From Catonella massiliensis (lineage in GTDB: Bacteria; Bacillota; Clostridia; Lachnospirales; Lachnospiraceae): a DNA stretch of 64,000 nt. How positions within the stretch are numbered: position 1 is the first letter of the stretch; each line of letters begins with the position of its first letter. The notes beneath the pieces were generated by a model. That model was not told where the DNA came from, searched no databases, and worked only from the letters and a program-made list of their open reading frames with translations. Below, piece after piece: positions 1 to 9,208 of this stretch. The stretch covers positions 2,790,001 through 2,854,000 of the forward strand of contig NZ_JAEPRJ010000001.1 of the NCBI RefSeq assembly GCF_016651435.1, in the 5' to 3' direction. Both the position numbers and the translations under genes were made by a program.

Positions 1-135
1 TTTTTCTATTTGCTCCTCTGCCTCTTCGGCTGTTGCAAATGCTCCTGACACCACGAAATTATCATCCGCTTCTATGCATGCCTTTATCCCCAATCGCACC
101 AGATTCTCATCTTCAACAATCACAACATTAATCAT
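1..135 (-). CDS. Response regulator, N-terminal fragment (cut by window edge)
   Basis: Only the first 45 codons lie in the window; the gene runs off the left edge. The product starts MINVVIVEDENLVRLGIKA, a typical receiver-domain opening: a hydrophobic first strand followed by the acidic cluster that binds Mg2+. Its ATG overlaps the stop codon of the sensor kinase (ATGA), so the two are translationally coupled and form one two-component system. By analogy with YesM/YesN pairs the missing part would carry the phospho-accepting Asp and an AraC-type DNA-binding domain, but that is inference. Confidence 0.8.
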   Translation of the reverse strand, partial: MINVVIVEDENLVRLGIKACIEADDNFVVSGAFATAEEAEEQIEK

Positions 136-1880
136 TCTGCCTCCTTTCTAATAGCTGGTAGGCTTAATTTTACATGTACTCCTTTATCCGGATTATTTTC
201 CACTACAACACCATAGTTATTACCATAATGAAGATATATTCTTTCTCTTACATTTTTAATTCCTATAGAATCCTTTCTCTCTCGAGACCAATTTATCTCT
301 TCATTCTTCTCAATCCCTTTACCATTATCATAGATGTCTACTTGTAGACTCTTCTCATCGTGTAGTCTAATTACAATGCGTATCGCTCCTCCTGCTTGCA
401 TATCCCTAATTCCATGCAAAATACTGTTCTCTACAAAAGGTTGTAGTATAAATCTGTCTATTTTGTAATTCAATATCTCCTCAGGAACATCATAATATAC
501 ATCAAAACCCATAAATCTAACTTTTTGAATATAAATATAGCTATCAAGGAGTTTAAGCTCATGTTCAATAGTAATCATGTCTTGTGCACTTTCATAAGTT
601 ACTCCGTTCATTATTTTCATAACTGATTCTATCATTTGCCTGATTGTATCCTGCTTGTTAAGCACGGCTAACCATTTAATAGAATTTAAGGTATTATATA
701 AAAAGTGAGGTCCAATTTGCATATACAGTACCTTAAGTCTTTGCTCATTTTTCTCTGCCTCTTCTTCTCGTACCCTTAGGATTAGTTCTCTAATTTTTCC
801 TGACATCTGGTTGAATCTTTCGGTCAAATATTTGATTTCGTTTCCTCCGTAAGGTATTTTGAGCTTACTAAACTCCTGATTACCAACTTTATCCATACCT
901 TCACTAAGCCTTGTTATTGGACGAATGATAAAAATATATATCCCGATGTTTCCTAGCAATATCACAGCTAAGTAAAATACTGTAAAAATCACAGCTAATT
1001 TAGTTATATTATTAACATCAAAAAGTATTTCACTTTTTTTATCAATAATTACGCTTATCCAATGTGGATCGGTCATTTTGGCATATGAAATAAGTCGTTC
1101 ACTTCCACTATCATCTTTAATAAAAAAATGTCCTTCATTACCATCAAAATTTTCCTTAGGTAGTTTGATATTAACTTTCTTTCCTATCTCCTTTTCTGAC
1201 TTGGATACTACTACCTGCCCTTCTGATGACAACAAATAAAATGAACTCCCTCCCTTATTTAATAGTGGATTGGCAATTATCTTTTGTAAAGAATCACTTG
1301 AAAAAAACATATACATAATTGCTACCATACCATCCTTTGAGTTAACAGCACGTGATAATATATAATCTTTCGGCTTCCTAGCAAAAGCACCCTGCATAAT
1401 CGTTGTTGGCAGCCATATGCTTTTCCCTTTTCTCTTAATAATATCTCCTTCATACTTTAACCTAATCTCATTTAAATTTGTGAATGTTTTTCCATAAGTA
1501 TAGACATTATCCTTAAAACACAACAAGATACTATCTACGGATATATATGAATTCGTTATTGATTCTAATGACTCCTTTACATTATTGGGTATACTGCTAT
1601 AATCTCCATTGTCAATATATTCCTTTACAGATTTGTCATAATAAATCATCATTGAGAGTTCTTTGGTTATATCGAATTGCAGAGACAGACTTCTATTGAT
1701 AGCCGTCAACAAATTCTGTCTATCCTTAATAGCAGATTGTAGTAAATCATCTGAATATTTTTTTACTACAACCCAATAAAAAATAATACTTGGACAAATG
1801 ATTGTGAAAAATATAATTCCTATAATTTGTTTGCCTATTGTGTTATGCTTTTTCCCCATAAATAGCTTGTAAATTTGCAT
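132..1880 (-). CDS. YesM-family sensor histidine kinase
   Basis: Membrane sensor kinase of the LytS/YesM type (about 580 aa). An N-terminal membrane segment is followed by an extracytoplasmic sensor region of roughly 260 residues, a second membrane segment near residue 300, a HAMP-like linker, the His_kinase domain with the phospho-acceptor in PHFLYNTLN, and a C-terminal HATPase with the N box (QPFVENSILHGI) and G box (DNGKGI). I place the start at 1880, where GGGGTG lies 6 nt upstream of ATG; the upstream ATG at 1907 has no ribosome binding site. It would phosphorylate the regulator encoded next to it. Such pairs often sense sugars or peptides; the ligand cannot be read from the sequence. 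Confidence 0.9.
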   Translation of the reverse strand: MQIYKLFMGKKHNTIGKQIIGIIFFTIICPSIIFYWVVVKKYSDDLLQSAIKDRQNLLTAINRSLSLQFDITKELSMMIYYDKSVKEYIDNGDYSSIPNNVKESLESITNSYISVDSILLCFKDNVYTYGKTFTNLNEIRLKYEGDIIKRKGKSIWLPTTIMQGAFARKPKDYILSRAVNSKDGMVAIMYMFFSSDSLQKIIANPLLNKGGSSFYLLSSEGQVVVSKSEKEIGKKVNIKLPKENFDGNEGHFFIKDDSGSERLISYAKMTDPHWISVIIDKKSEILFDVNNITKLAVIFTVFYLAVILLGNIGIYIFIIRPITRLSEGMDKVGNQEFSKLKIPYGGNEIKYLTERFNQMSGKIRELILRVREEEAEKNEQRLKVLYMQIGPHFLYNTLNSIKWLAVLNKQDTIRQMIESVMKIMNGVTYESAQDMITIEHELKLLDSYIYIQKVRFMGFDVYYDVPEEILNYKIDRFILQPFVENSILHGIRDMQAGGAIRIVIRLHDEKSLQVDIYDNGKGIEKNEEINWSRERKDSIGIKNVRERIYLHYGNNYGVVVENNPDKGVHVKLSLPAIRKEAE

Positions 1881-1940
1881 AGAAAACACCCCATTTCCAT
1901 ATAGCATTTACATATCTATACAGTCTTTTGTCCAGATGTC

Positions 1941-1972
1941 AAACAAAAAGACCTATCTCTATTAGATAGGTC
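1941..1972 (-). terminator. Rho-independent terminator
   Basis: On the minus strand a perfect 9-bp stem (GACCTATCT / AGATAGGTC) with a 5-nt loop is followed by TTTTTGTTT. It lies downstream of the DUF1294 gene and upstream of the sensor kinase, so it separates the kinase/regulator operon from the genes before it. Confidence 0.85.
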
Positions 1973-2114
1973 AATTATACTATAAATGCCATTATTTTAC
2001 TACTAAATTTCGTTATTTTGCATTTACTTTAAGCTTGTTAAATCATTTATTCAATTATTTTCACTTGTTCAGACAATTATTATTTGTTATAAAGTGTCTG
2101 CTTTTATATTAGCA

Positions 2115-2507
2115 TCACCCTCTAATATTCATCACGAAAAACACCACCACTGCCTGCATTATCATAATAAGCGGTACTCCTACAGTGAAATAGTATACCT
2201 TAGTCTTATGCCTTAAAGTGTACATTCCTAGCAAAGCGCCTGCCGAACCTCCTACAAAGGCAAGCCCCAGTAGTGTAATTATCCTTATTCGTCTCTTGCC
2301 TTTTATAGCGTGAAGCTTATCAATAGCAAAGGCTAAAAAGGTAATAACATTTATAATTCCCAAATAAATCATAAGAATTTTATTCCTGCCAAAAAACTCC
2401 CAGAAGGCAATATTTATCTCTTCTCCATGGAAGCCCTTGATAAATAGCATGGCTATAATCTGAATTATTAGCACACAGATTAGAAATACCCTAGACATCA
2501 TATTCAT
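2115..2507 (-). CDS. DUF1294 family membrane protein
   Basis: 130-aa integral membrane protein with about four hydrophobic segments. The central motif AIDKLHAIKGKRRI, then GGSAGALLGMYTLRHKTK, matches the DUF1294 family (usual pattern DKxxAxxGxxRI ... GGSxGAxxGMxxFRHKT). Function is unknown. The start at 2507 has GGGGG 6 nt upstream. A terminator follows at 1941-1972. It is 17 nt downstream of the ATPase gene and may be cotranscribed with it. Confidence 0.8.
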   Translation of the reverse strand: MNMMSRVFLICVLIIQIIAMLFIKGFHGEEINIAFWEFFGRNKILMIYLGIINVITFLAFAIDKLHAIKGKRRIRIITLLGLAFVGGSAGALLGMYTLRHKTKVYYFTVGVPLIMIMQAVVVFFVMNIRG

Positions 2508-2524
2508 GCTTATCCCCCTACTTA

Positions 2525-3943
2525 TCAGTGATAAATATCTTTAAGTGTTATTAGTTCAAGCTTTTCATCACTAAGAGTGTCAAACCAATCTGTAAAGCCT
2601 GATAGAGAGAATAAAATTAGTTTTACTACTTTATATTTTGCAGATATAACTTTCATTCTCCGCAGTAAAGTGTCATATATAGCTTTATCTACTTTCTCAT
2701 TCTTAAATTTACACTCACCTATTACTGCTTTTTTTTCAAGTTCTGAGAGTGCGACCACATCAATATCCGCGGATTGTACCACTTTCTCACCATTATCAGT
2801 TATTACTGTCTCCGTTCCCCACCAGCTGCCTACTGTAGTAATAAAGCAATCAAAACTTCCTGTAATTCCCTGCTTCAAAGTATAGTATTTACACATATCT
2901 TCAAATACCTGTCCCATATATGTGTGTATAGTAGGTTTAACCACCTTATTATAATACAATTCTCCCTGCCCCATCTCTATCACGCTAACGGCCTTAGGGA
3001 TAAATTTATACCAAAACTTAAACATATAGTCTTTCAAGACATATTGCGTTTTTTTCTTGTTCTTTTCTTCGGTGATGCATTTTTTCTTTTCCACCAAGCC
3101 AACAGCTATTAATTTTTCGATGGAGTACAAAATGGTTGGCTCCTTCTCACCTATCTTATTAGCTATCACATTAATGGTATTGCTGCCTGATGCAATCTGC
3201 TCGATTATGTTATTAACAAGCGTTATATCTGAAAATTCCTGTATCAGCAGGTTTCTGGTTTCATCATACATATATCCATTTGTTCTAAAGAACAGGCTTA
3301 TTATATTTTCATCAATATTTTTTGATGGATCAATCATTGATAAATACTTTGCAACCCCTCCTGTGATTCCATAGCATACTGCTTTATCTTCATATGAATA
3401 GTCAGGGACAAATTTTGCTGAATCAAGATAATCAAAAGCTTCCAGTTTAATCTGTGAATCTCTTCTGCCAAACAGCGGACTCTTTTCACTAAGTACCTTA
3501 TTCTCCATAAAGCTTAACGCAGAACCACAGAGTATTATTTTCAGATTTTTATCCTTCCATACTGTATCGATATACTTCTGTAAGACAGAAAGCAGAGCTT
3601 CATCTTTTTCAGCCCAATAAGACAGCTCATCTATTACCAGTAGTAGTCTTTCCTCTGTCATATTCCTGTCAATAAAGTCAAATACAGCCTCATCTGTATG
3701 AAAGCTGATATTTTCGATGCCTTCAAAGAACATCTCTGTTACCTGCTTTGAAAATAACTCCAGATTTCTCTCCTTACCAACCTTGGTTGCAGTATAAAAA
3801 ATCACTTTTTTATCTTTTACAAATTCCGTGATTAAGGTAGATTTACCTATACGCCTACGACCATATATTACAGTAAGGCCAACTCCCGGTTTCCTGTAAA
3901 ATTCATCTAAATAAGCTAATTCCTTCTCTCTTCCTATAAACAT
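2525..3943 (-). CDS. AAA+ ATPase with C-terminal DUF234-type nuclease-like domain
   Basis: 472-aa protein of the ATPase_2/DUF234 family, common in archaea and in Clostridia. The N-terminal half is a P-loop ATPase with Walker A in GRRRIGKST (residues ~28-36) and Walker B in LLLVIDELSYW. A winged-helix-like segment follows at ~245-300. The C-terminal part (VVALSELEKKAVIGECKF) resembles the DUF234 domain, with the D...E.K spacing of PD-(D/E)XK nucleases. The cellular role is not established. The start has GAGGG 7 nt upstream. A long inverted repeat lies just upstream of the start. Confidence 0.75.
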   Translation of the reverse strand: MFIGREKELAYLDEFYRKPGVGLTVIYGRRRIGKSTLITEFVKDKKVIFYTATKVGKERNLELFSKQVTEMFFEGIENISFHTDEAVFDFIDRNMTEERLLLVIDELSYWAEKDEALLSVLQKYIDTVWKDKNLKIILCGSALSFMENKVLSEKSPLFGRRDSQIKLEAFDYLDSAKFVPDYSYEDKAVCYGITGGVAKYLSMIDPSKNIDENIISLFFRTNGYMYDETRNLLIQEFSDITLVNNIIEQIASGSNTINVIANKIGEKEPTILYSIEKLIAVGLVEKKKCITEEKNKKKTQYVLKDYMFKFWYKFIPKAVSVIEMGQGELYYNKVVKPTIHTYMGQVFEDMCKYYTLKQGITGSFDCFITTVGSWWGTETVITDNGEKVVQSADIDVVALSELEKKAVIGECKFKNEKVDKAIYDTLLRRMKVISAKYKVVKLILFSLSGFTDWFDTLSDEKLELITLKDIYH

Positions 3944-3957
3944 ATCTGTACCCTCGT

Positions 3958-4000
3958 ATTTAGTTCAAATCAGTTTTATTAAAATCAATTTGAACTAAAT
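3958..4000. promoter_or_regulatory. Inverted repeat upstream of the ATPase gene, possible operator
   Basis: Two perfect 13-nt arms (ATTTAGTTCAAAT at 3958-3970, ATTTGAACTAAAT at 3988-4000) flank a 17-nt centre that is itself partly symmetric. It ends 15 nt upstream of the ATPase start codon, where an operator or leader hairpin would act. There is no U-run on either side, so it is a poor terminator. Confidence 0.45.
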
Positions 4001-4093
4001 ATATCATGTTTTTTCATATTCTTCAAGCCCATGCGGCTATCTCTCACATTATCCCACGATGCAAAAAGCAGTTTGGAATCACGCCTTTAGAGT

Positions 4094-4684
4094 TCAGGAC
4101 TCAATCTCCTCCATGATATTTTCAACCAACTCTGTAAGACTTCCTGTCACGTACACCACCTCATCAGGATCATGGATGTAGCAGATAATCTGCCCTTCTT
4201 TTCCCTCTACCCCCGGGTCAAAGTCAAGCATAAGATAGCAGCTGTCACAGTACTCAGCAAAAGGAAACCATTTTTTATTGAAAAGATAAGGCTTTATCCT
4301 TTCATCCTTCATTTTCTCAATATCTTCTTTAGTAAAATAATCAGGAAAATCTGTTAAAAGTGCATCCTTATTTTGGAAATATCCCTTTGACTTCTCCATC
4401 GCCTGAAGGCTCATAAGGTTGAAGGCCATATCCCTTTTATCAATGACACAAGGAAGGATGCTAAAAAACTTACTTCCATTTTTATATCTGTAAAGCTCTT
4501 TCACATCCTCTGGCAGGCTTATGCCAAACTTCTCCTCAAAGTTCTTTATCTCTTCATCTGTTGCACCACAGATTTCTACATAATCATCTATATAACCCTC
4601 TTCTACAGGGTCATCCATATCCAAATCCTCAAAATTCTCGCAAATGTAGTCTGCTATCTTTTTTAATTTATCATCTATCTTCAT
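4094..4684 (-). CDS. SMI1/KNR4 (SUKH) family protein
   Basis: 196-aa acidic protein. The segment EEIKNFEEKFGISLPEDV, followed by KELYRYKNGSKFF, is the hallmark of the SMI1/KNR4 (SUKH) superfamily, and the fold continues with WFPFAEYCDSCYLMLDFDPG and a C-terminal helix. SUKH proteins are the commonest immunity proteins against polymorphic toxins and also occur as orphans. I chose the start at 4684 (AAGGGTG 6 nt upstream, 19 nt after the preceding stop) rather than the ATG at 4723, which overlaps the upstream gene. It is third in an apparent operon with two ankyrin genes. Confidence 0.8.
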   Translation of the reverse strand: MKIDDKLKKIADYICENFEDLDMDDPVEEGYIDDYVEICGATDEEIKNFEEKFGISLPEDVKELYRYKNGSKFFSILPCVIDKRDMAFNLMSLQAMEKSKGYFQNKDALLTDFPDYFTKEDIEKMKDERIKPYLFNKKWFPFAEYCDSCYLMLDFDPGVEGKEGQIICYIHDPDEVVYVTGSLTELVENIMEEIES

Positions 4685-4703
4685 AGTTTCACCCTTGTAA
4701 TAT

Positions 4704-5780
4704 TTATTCGTATTCTCCCTCAACTATGTTTTGCATATATAACGGCATATCATTTATAAATTCAGAGAAATCGCACATATCCTTCATTTCCTCATGTTCC
4801 TCATCATAAAAAGCTACCTTCTTGGTTTTAGGATTCCACACAATGCAGATATGGTCATAATCTCCTGTAGACTTTGATATACGAAGAAACTTGGCTCTGC
4901 CTTTCTTCATAGGTATCGTATCCGTCAGAGAGAAAAACTCAATCCATTTAAAATCACAGTCTTTAAGTTCAAAATGCAGTTCTTCACCTTGAAGAAAATC
5001 CATTACTGTCTTAGGAAGCTTAAATGGCTTTAGCTCATCTAATTTGTTATGTAGGCTATGAAACTCTTCAGGCTCTAACTCCTTAAAATATGCGGCCATT
5101 TCCTCATCGCCTTTTTCGACTGCTATGCTGTACGGACGCATACCGTCTTTTTCCGTAATTGTCACATCTGCTCCATTTTCCACAAGATATTTGCACATTT
5201 TAAGATCCACGTATCTGGCAGCCACACAAAGCGGAGTAGGCTTAAACGGATATACTGAGTCAGGGGCATTGTAGTTAATATCAACTCCGTTTTTAATGAA
5301 AAAATCAAGCACCTCATAATTCCCATCATCTACAGCACTTCTAAAGGCCTCTCCACCGTACTTTTCTACACTGTGGCCAAGCTTGTGAATAAGAGGAAGA
5401 TTCTCATATTTATGTCCATATAAAGCCTGACTAAAAGCCTCTGACTTTACAGCATTTACAACATTTATCTTCGCACCCTCTTCAACAAGATACCTGATAA
5501 TCTCTTCATCGCAGTACCTCACTGCAAGTAAGAATGAAGGATTACCTTTTACATTCAGATTTGCTCCCTTTTCCACCAGCCACTTTACAGAATCAAAGCT
5601 TTCCATAATCAGGGCAAGGCCTAAGGGGGAAAGTCTTGTATATTTACCGAGTTTTATATCCTCTTCTATATCAAAGCCCTCTGATAAATACTCATCTAAA
5701 GCCTCGGTATTTCCCTGCAAAATGTCATTTACAATGGCGGGAACAGACTCAAAATCTCCAATGTCTTTTATTTTCACCAT
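4704..5780 (-). CDS. Ankyrin repeat protein with C-terminal extension
   Basis: 358 aa. Residues ~50-240 carry ankyrin repeats, for example TPLCVAARYVDLKMCKYLVENGADV and the more degenerate SPLGLALIMESFDSVKWLVEKGANL. The C-terminal ~110 residues (DYDHICIVWNPKTKKVAFYD and after) are a separate beta-rich domain reminiscent of SUKH-type domains, which I cannot assign firmly. The start has AGGAG 5 nt upstream. It follows another ankyrin gene and precedes a SUKH gene. Ankyrin proteins of this type occur repeatedly in immunity-protein clusters; a protective role is inference. Confidence 0.75.
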   Translation of the reverse strand: MVKIKDIGDFESVPAIVNDILQGNTEALDEYLSEGFDIEEDIKLGKYTRLSPLGLALIMESFDSVKWLVEKGANLNVKGNPSFLLAVRYCDEEIIRYLVEEGAKINVVNAVKSEAFSQALYGHKYENLPLIHKLGHSVEKYGGEAFRSAVDDGNYEVLDFFIKNGVDINYNAPDSVYPFKPTPLCVAARYVDLKMCKYLVENGADVTITEKDGMRPYSIAVEKGDEEMAAYFKELEPEEFHSLHNKLDELKPFKLPKTVMDFLQGEELHFELKDCDFKWIEFFSLTDTIPMKKGRAKFLRISKSTGDYDHICIVWNPKTKKVAFYDEEHEEMKDMCDFSEFINDMPLYMQNIVEGEYE

Positions 5781-5796
5781 AAAATCTCCTATCGTT

Positions 5797-6861
5797 TTAT
5801 CTGCTGTAATTTATTTCCCCGAGTGGCAGCGGATTAGGATTTAAGATTACCCAGCGGACTGCAAGCTCACATAATCTGGTGATTACAGAGTCTTCAGCCA
5901 ACCCTTTTCCATATATCTTTGAAATAAGCACCTTACTCTCTTCTATCTCCTTCTCTGTCAGCGCATTTCCTTCTGCAAAATGAACCGGCAGCGAATTTAG
6001 CATATTTCTATAACTCCTATCCCAGTTTATTCCACCGTTTCTATTAATTTCATCGTCCACCCTGCCTGTTATGCGGATAACCTCTCCCTGCACCGTTTTT
6101 GCGGCTCCTGTAGATGGAATTAGTAAATCCCAAAGCTCATTATACTGCTCTTTCCAAGTGCTCCCCTTTACAAGAATAGGAGAAACGCCGTCATGTATTA
6201 TTCTTTTTGCCACAGGCTTTGCACCAAAGATATTGTAGAGCTTTGACAGGGCTGTATCTACATCTTCACAGGAAGCTTCACTAAAGTTATCCCTGTGGAA
6301 TTCAAAATCCTTACCGATTATTTCTACTTTTTCTGCCATCTCAGGCGTAATTTCTACACCTGCCTTTATTAACATTTCTGCTATTTGGGCCATAGGCACT
6401 ACCCTTATTCCTCCGCACACTGTAAGAGCGGCTAGTAAAGGAGTTTCGCCTCTTTCATTTTTAGCATTGACATCTGCACCCTTTTCAATCAAAAAGCGTA
6501 CTGTATTAGGACGGAAATACTCTGCTGCCATATGAAGCGGCGTATTTCCATATCTATCTGGCTTTTGTATATCTCCTCCCAGCTCATAAAGCAGTTTTAC
6601 TGTATCCATGCCAAAGGTTGCCTGACTGTACAAAGGTGTGCAGCCATAATAATCAGGTATATTTACATCAAGGCCCTGCTTAACGAGCCAGATAACAAGC
6701 TCGTCAGGTATACCCTTGTAATGAAGTGCAGTGTGCAGACCGAATCTTCCATCATAGGCAGTAAGCTCACATTTATCATAGACAGCTTTAAGTGCTTCAA
6801 TATCTCCCGCTTTAAGCAATTCATCAAAGTCTTTTGGCAGGGTAACTCTTTTCTTAGCCAT
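5797..6861 (-). CDS. Ankyrin repeat protein
   Basis: 354 aa. Ankyrin repeats occupy residues ~35-165, including TPLYSQATFGMDTVKLLYEL, then TPLHMAAEYFRPNTVRFLIEKGADV and TPLLAALTVCGGIRVVPMAQ. The C-terminal half, containing WDLLIPSTGAAKTVQGEVIR, is not a family I can name, although Clostridia have similar proteins with this ankyrin-plus-tail layout. The start has AAGGAG 7 nt upstream. It is the first gene of a tight ankyrin-ankyrin-SUKH operon, 16 nt from the next gene. Confidence 0.75.
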   Translation of the reverse strand: MAKKRVTLPKDFDELLKAGDIEALKAVYDKCELTAYDGRFGLHTALHYKGIPDELVIWLVKQGLDVNIPDYYGCTPLYSQATFGMDTVKLLYELGGDIQKPDRYGNTPLHMAAEYFRPNTVRFLIEKGADVNAKNERGETPLLAALTVCGGIRVVPMAQIAEMLIKAGVEITPEMAEKVEIIGKDFEFHRDNFSEASCEDVDTALSKLYNIFGAKPVAKRIIHDGVSPILVKGSTWKEQYNELWDLLIPSTGAAKTVQGEVIRITGRVDDEINRNGGINWDRSYRNMLNSLPVHFAEGNALTEKEIEESKVLISKIYGKGLAEDSVITRLCELAVRWVILNPNPLPLGEINYSR

Positions 6862-6996
6862 TATTCTTCTCCTTCGTTTTATTTAAATCATTTGTAATAC
6901 ATCCTTTATATCCTTTATCAGGTATAAGTTATAATATACATTTCATTAGCATAAAACATCGATTTCTACTTACAAAATTATTGTTATTTTAATATT

Positions 6997-7407
6997 TTAA
7001 CTCCATTTCAGTTCTTTAACATTTTTTAATATCATTGATTTCCCGCTATAATCATTTTTTAATTCAACTTCATTTTCTTTAACTTTCACATTATTATACC
7101 AATCGCCAAGGCCCACATATTCTCCCGTATGTATGTTGATGAGCCTGCTCGTTATAGGATCCCAAGTACCCTTCTCTACAGTTTCTGCGAGCATATAATA
7201 TGCGTCTAAAAATATAAGATTTCTCCCATACATCCAAAATGGAAGATTAACATTAAGCAGTGGCAATTTTGCAGAGAATATTTCATCTCCATGTGGAGGT
7301 ACAGTTTCATAGTGAAATTCTATCTCACTTCCATAATATGCTATCGTTGCCCCTTTACAACCAATATTGTAAGGAATGCCCTCCTCAGCTACTATAAATT
7401 CTTCCAT
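6997..7407 (-). CDS. Hypothetical protein, immunity-island member
   Basis: 136 aa, soluble, rich in aromatic residues and predicted mostly beta. It has segments such as LPFWMYGRNLIFLDAYYMLA and a C-terminal VELKNDYSGKSMILKNVKEL. I do not recognise the family. The start is well supported (AAGGAGG 5 nt upstream). Size, composition and surroundings match single-domain immunity-type proteins, but that is inference from context. Confidence 0.6.
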   Translation of the reverse strand: MEEFIVAEEGIPYNIGCKGATIAYYGSEIEFHYETVPPHGDEIFSAKLPLLNVNLPFWMYGRNLIFLDAYYMLAETVEKGTWDPITSRLINIHTGEYVGLGDWYNNVKVKENEVELKNDYSGKSMILKNVKELKWS

Positions 7408-7428
7408 TGCGTCCTCCTTATACTTGGA

Positions 7429-7536
7429 TTAAATAATTTCATCTATAATTCCCTCTCCAACTTTATTTTGTCCTTCCATTATATAAAACTCAGTTCCGCA
7501 GACTAATCCGGAATAATCAACCTCTTCATAAATTTA
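7429..7536 (-). pseudogene. 3' remnant of a small accessory gene
   Basis: The gap between the methyltransferase and the 136-aa gene has an open frame of about 35 codons with no usable start. It begins right after the methyltransferase stop and ends in TAA at 7429. The translation includes YSGLVCGTEFYIMEGQNKVG and looks like the C-terminal beta-strands of a real protein. I read it as the tail of a deleted immunity-type gene. Confidence 0.35.
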
Positions 7537-8298
7537 TTATTTCTTTTTAGCCACAAAATAATATCTATGAATTTTCCCCTTAATTACACCTTCTTTATCA
7601 AGAATTTCCTGTGCCTTAAAAAGGTTATCCTGATATTTCTCCACTTCAAAACCCGGAAATTCCCAATCAATAATTCTGGCAAACCAAACCAATGCACCTA
7701 CATCATAAAACTCTATCGGTCTGTAGACTTCATCTGCTTCCACAATGTCAAATCCGTTATCAGCAAATTTCTGTCTTGCAATACTTAAATATGCTTCCGG
7801 AAAAGGAATTTCAACATCACCTATCAAAAGTTCTACAAGTTCTCTGTCATTTTCTGCACCGACTTGTTGCGTAAGAAATACTCCTCCACTTTTAAGAGTT
7901 CTTTTAATTTCGTTTATGTTATATTGACCATGCCTGTTAGTAATAATGTCAAAGTAGTTATCTTCAAAAGGAAGAATATCTCCTCCGTCACATGCTTTAA
8001 AATCTATTCCTAAAGGAAGAAGTCTGTCCTCACATATTTTAATGTTTGGTTCATACCCTTCAATCGCAGCAGTACATTTAGCGTTTGCCATAAAAGACAA
8101 AAGAAATTCGCCACCTCCTGTTTCCATGTCCAATAAATAATCTGTATCATTCAAATAGGATTTTATAATGTTTTCAAAATCCCAAGGGAGATCATCCTCT
8201 TCTTTATATCTTCCTCTAATATGTGAGAAATCCCAACCCTTAATATGCGCTATTTCCTGCTCAAGCAACCATTGATTTATAAGTGCTTGTTTTTCCAT
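7537..8298 (-). CDS. Class I SAM-dependent methyltransferase
   Basis: About 253 aa. A Rossmann methyltransferase core shows motif I as LLDMETGGGEFLLSF, a motif II acidic residue in AIEGYEPN, and a later GDILPFEDNYFDIITNRHG resembling post-I/motif IV of UbiE/YcgJ-like enzymes. The substrate is unknown. The start at 8298 is preferred (AGGAG 5 nt upstream); the longer frame to 8382 overlaps the upstream DUF2262 gene and has no ribosome binding site. Confidence 0.8.
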   Translation of the reverse strand: MEKQALINQWLLEQEIAHIKGWDFSHIRGRYKEEDDLPWDFENIIKSYLNDTDYLLDMETGGGEFLLSFMANAKCTAAIEGYEPNIKICEDRLLPLGIDFKACDGGDILPFEDNYFDIITNRHGQYNINEIKRTLKSGGVFLTQQVGAENDRELVELLIGDVEIPFPEAYLSIARQKFADNGFDIVEADEVYRPIEFYDVGALVWFARIIDWEFPGFEVEKYQDNLFKAQEILDKEGVIKGKIHRYYFVAKKK

Positions 8299-8335
8299 TT
8301 TTCTCCTTTCACTACCCAAAATATCAGTATATGTT

Positions 8336-9187
8336 TTATCCCTCAATATCAGCTGACAAGAGCCCCTTCTTAGGGCTTCCATTAACTGCTATGCTATGTC
8401 CAAAGAAAAGGTCATCATCATCAAGATAAGCTGTAAATGAACCTCCCGATGTCACCCATATTAAGCTTAAGCTAATTCTCTTTGCAAAGCTTTCTTCTGT
8501 AATTAAAGCAGCTTCTTCATCAGATTCTGCCCATTCACAGGCAAGTTTTGTAAGCTTCTTTGCCGCAAAACTACGCAGGTCCATGTCCCATTTTTCCTGT
8601 TCCAAAACCATTGTTTTTATAGCCTTTTTAGCCTTTGTTATACCGCTCTTATTATCCCTGTCTACATATAAAGATATATGTATCCTGCCACCAAGCCAAG
8701 ACAGATTTCCCTCAAAGCTTTTAAGCTGCTTATCATAAGTAAGCTCTCCCAAGACATCATCTTGCAAAATTATCGGCTTTCTATACTCTGTAAGTATTTC
8801 TTCAAGTTCCGGACAAGCTACGTTTTTTTCAAGAACTTCCACAACCAAAAACAAGTTTTTTATCGGCAGTGCACCATTTGGAACTTCCTCTGGTAGCTTT
8901 TCACGTACCTTTAATCTGTAAATGGTTTCATCTTCAAATTGATATGGCAGATTTTCTGTGTCTGTGACAGGAAATGCTATCCGCCCTTCCTCCTTATGCA
9001 GTTCACCTGTTTTACAGTCCACATAGGCTAAAAAATAAGCCTCCCAGTCCCAAAAACCGTTTCTAAGACTTCCACCACCACCTTCATGTCTTAGAATAAT
9101 AATCTCTCTTTCTTCTTTCTCAAAAGTATCTTCCCACTCTGAGATTGTCATTTTATTTCTTTTTCTCATATACTCTAGTAGTTCCAT
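8336..9187 (-). CDS. DUF2262 domain protein
   Basis: 283 aa. The C-terminal half (LGELTYDKQLKSFEGNLSWL and, near the end, GSFTAYLDDDDLFFGHSI) matches the DUF2262 pattern: a beta-sandwich with the FGH-x(n)-ADIEG tail. DUF2262 proteins recur in Firmicute immunity clusters; biochemical function is unknown. The N-terminal ~120 residues are a separate variable region. The start has CGGAGG 6 nt upstream. It lies upstream of the methyltransferase, 37 nt between stop and next start. Confidence 0.7.
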   Translation of the reverse strand: MELLEYMRKRNKMTISEWEDTFEKEEREIIILRHEGGGGSLRNGFWDWEAYFLAYVDCKTGELHKEEGRIAFPVTDTENLPYQFEDETIYRLKVREKLPEEVPNGALPIKNLFLVVEVLEKNVACPELEEILTEYRKPIILQDDVLGELTYDKQLKSFEGNLSWLGGRIHISLYVDRDNKSGITKAKKAIKTMVLEQEKWDMDLRSFAAKKLTKLACEWAESDEEAALITEESFAKRISLSLIWVTSGGSFTAYLDDDDLFFGHSIAVNGSPKKGLLSADIEG

Positions 9188-9208
9188 AGCTTTCCTCCGA
9201 TAAATCTA

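Noticed and set aside
2577..3374. Open frames on the plus strand opposite the ATPase gene
   Set aside because: They are antisense shadows of a well-supported gene, with skewed composition and no ribosome binding sites.
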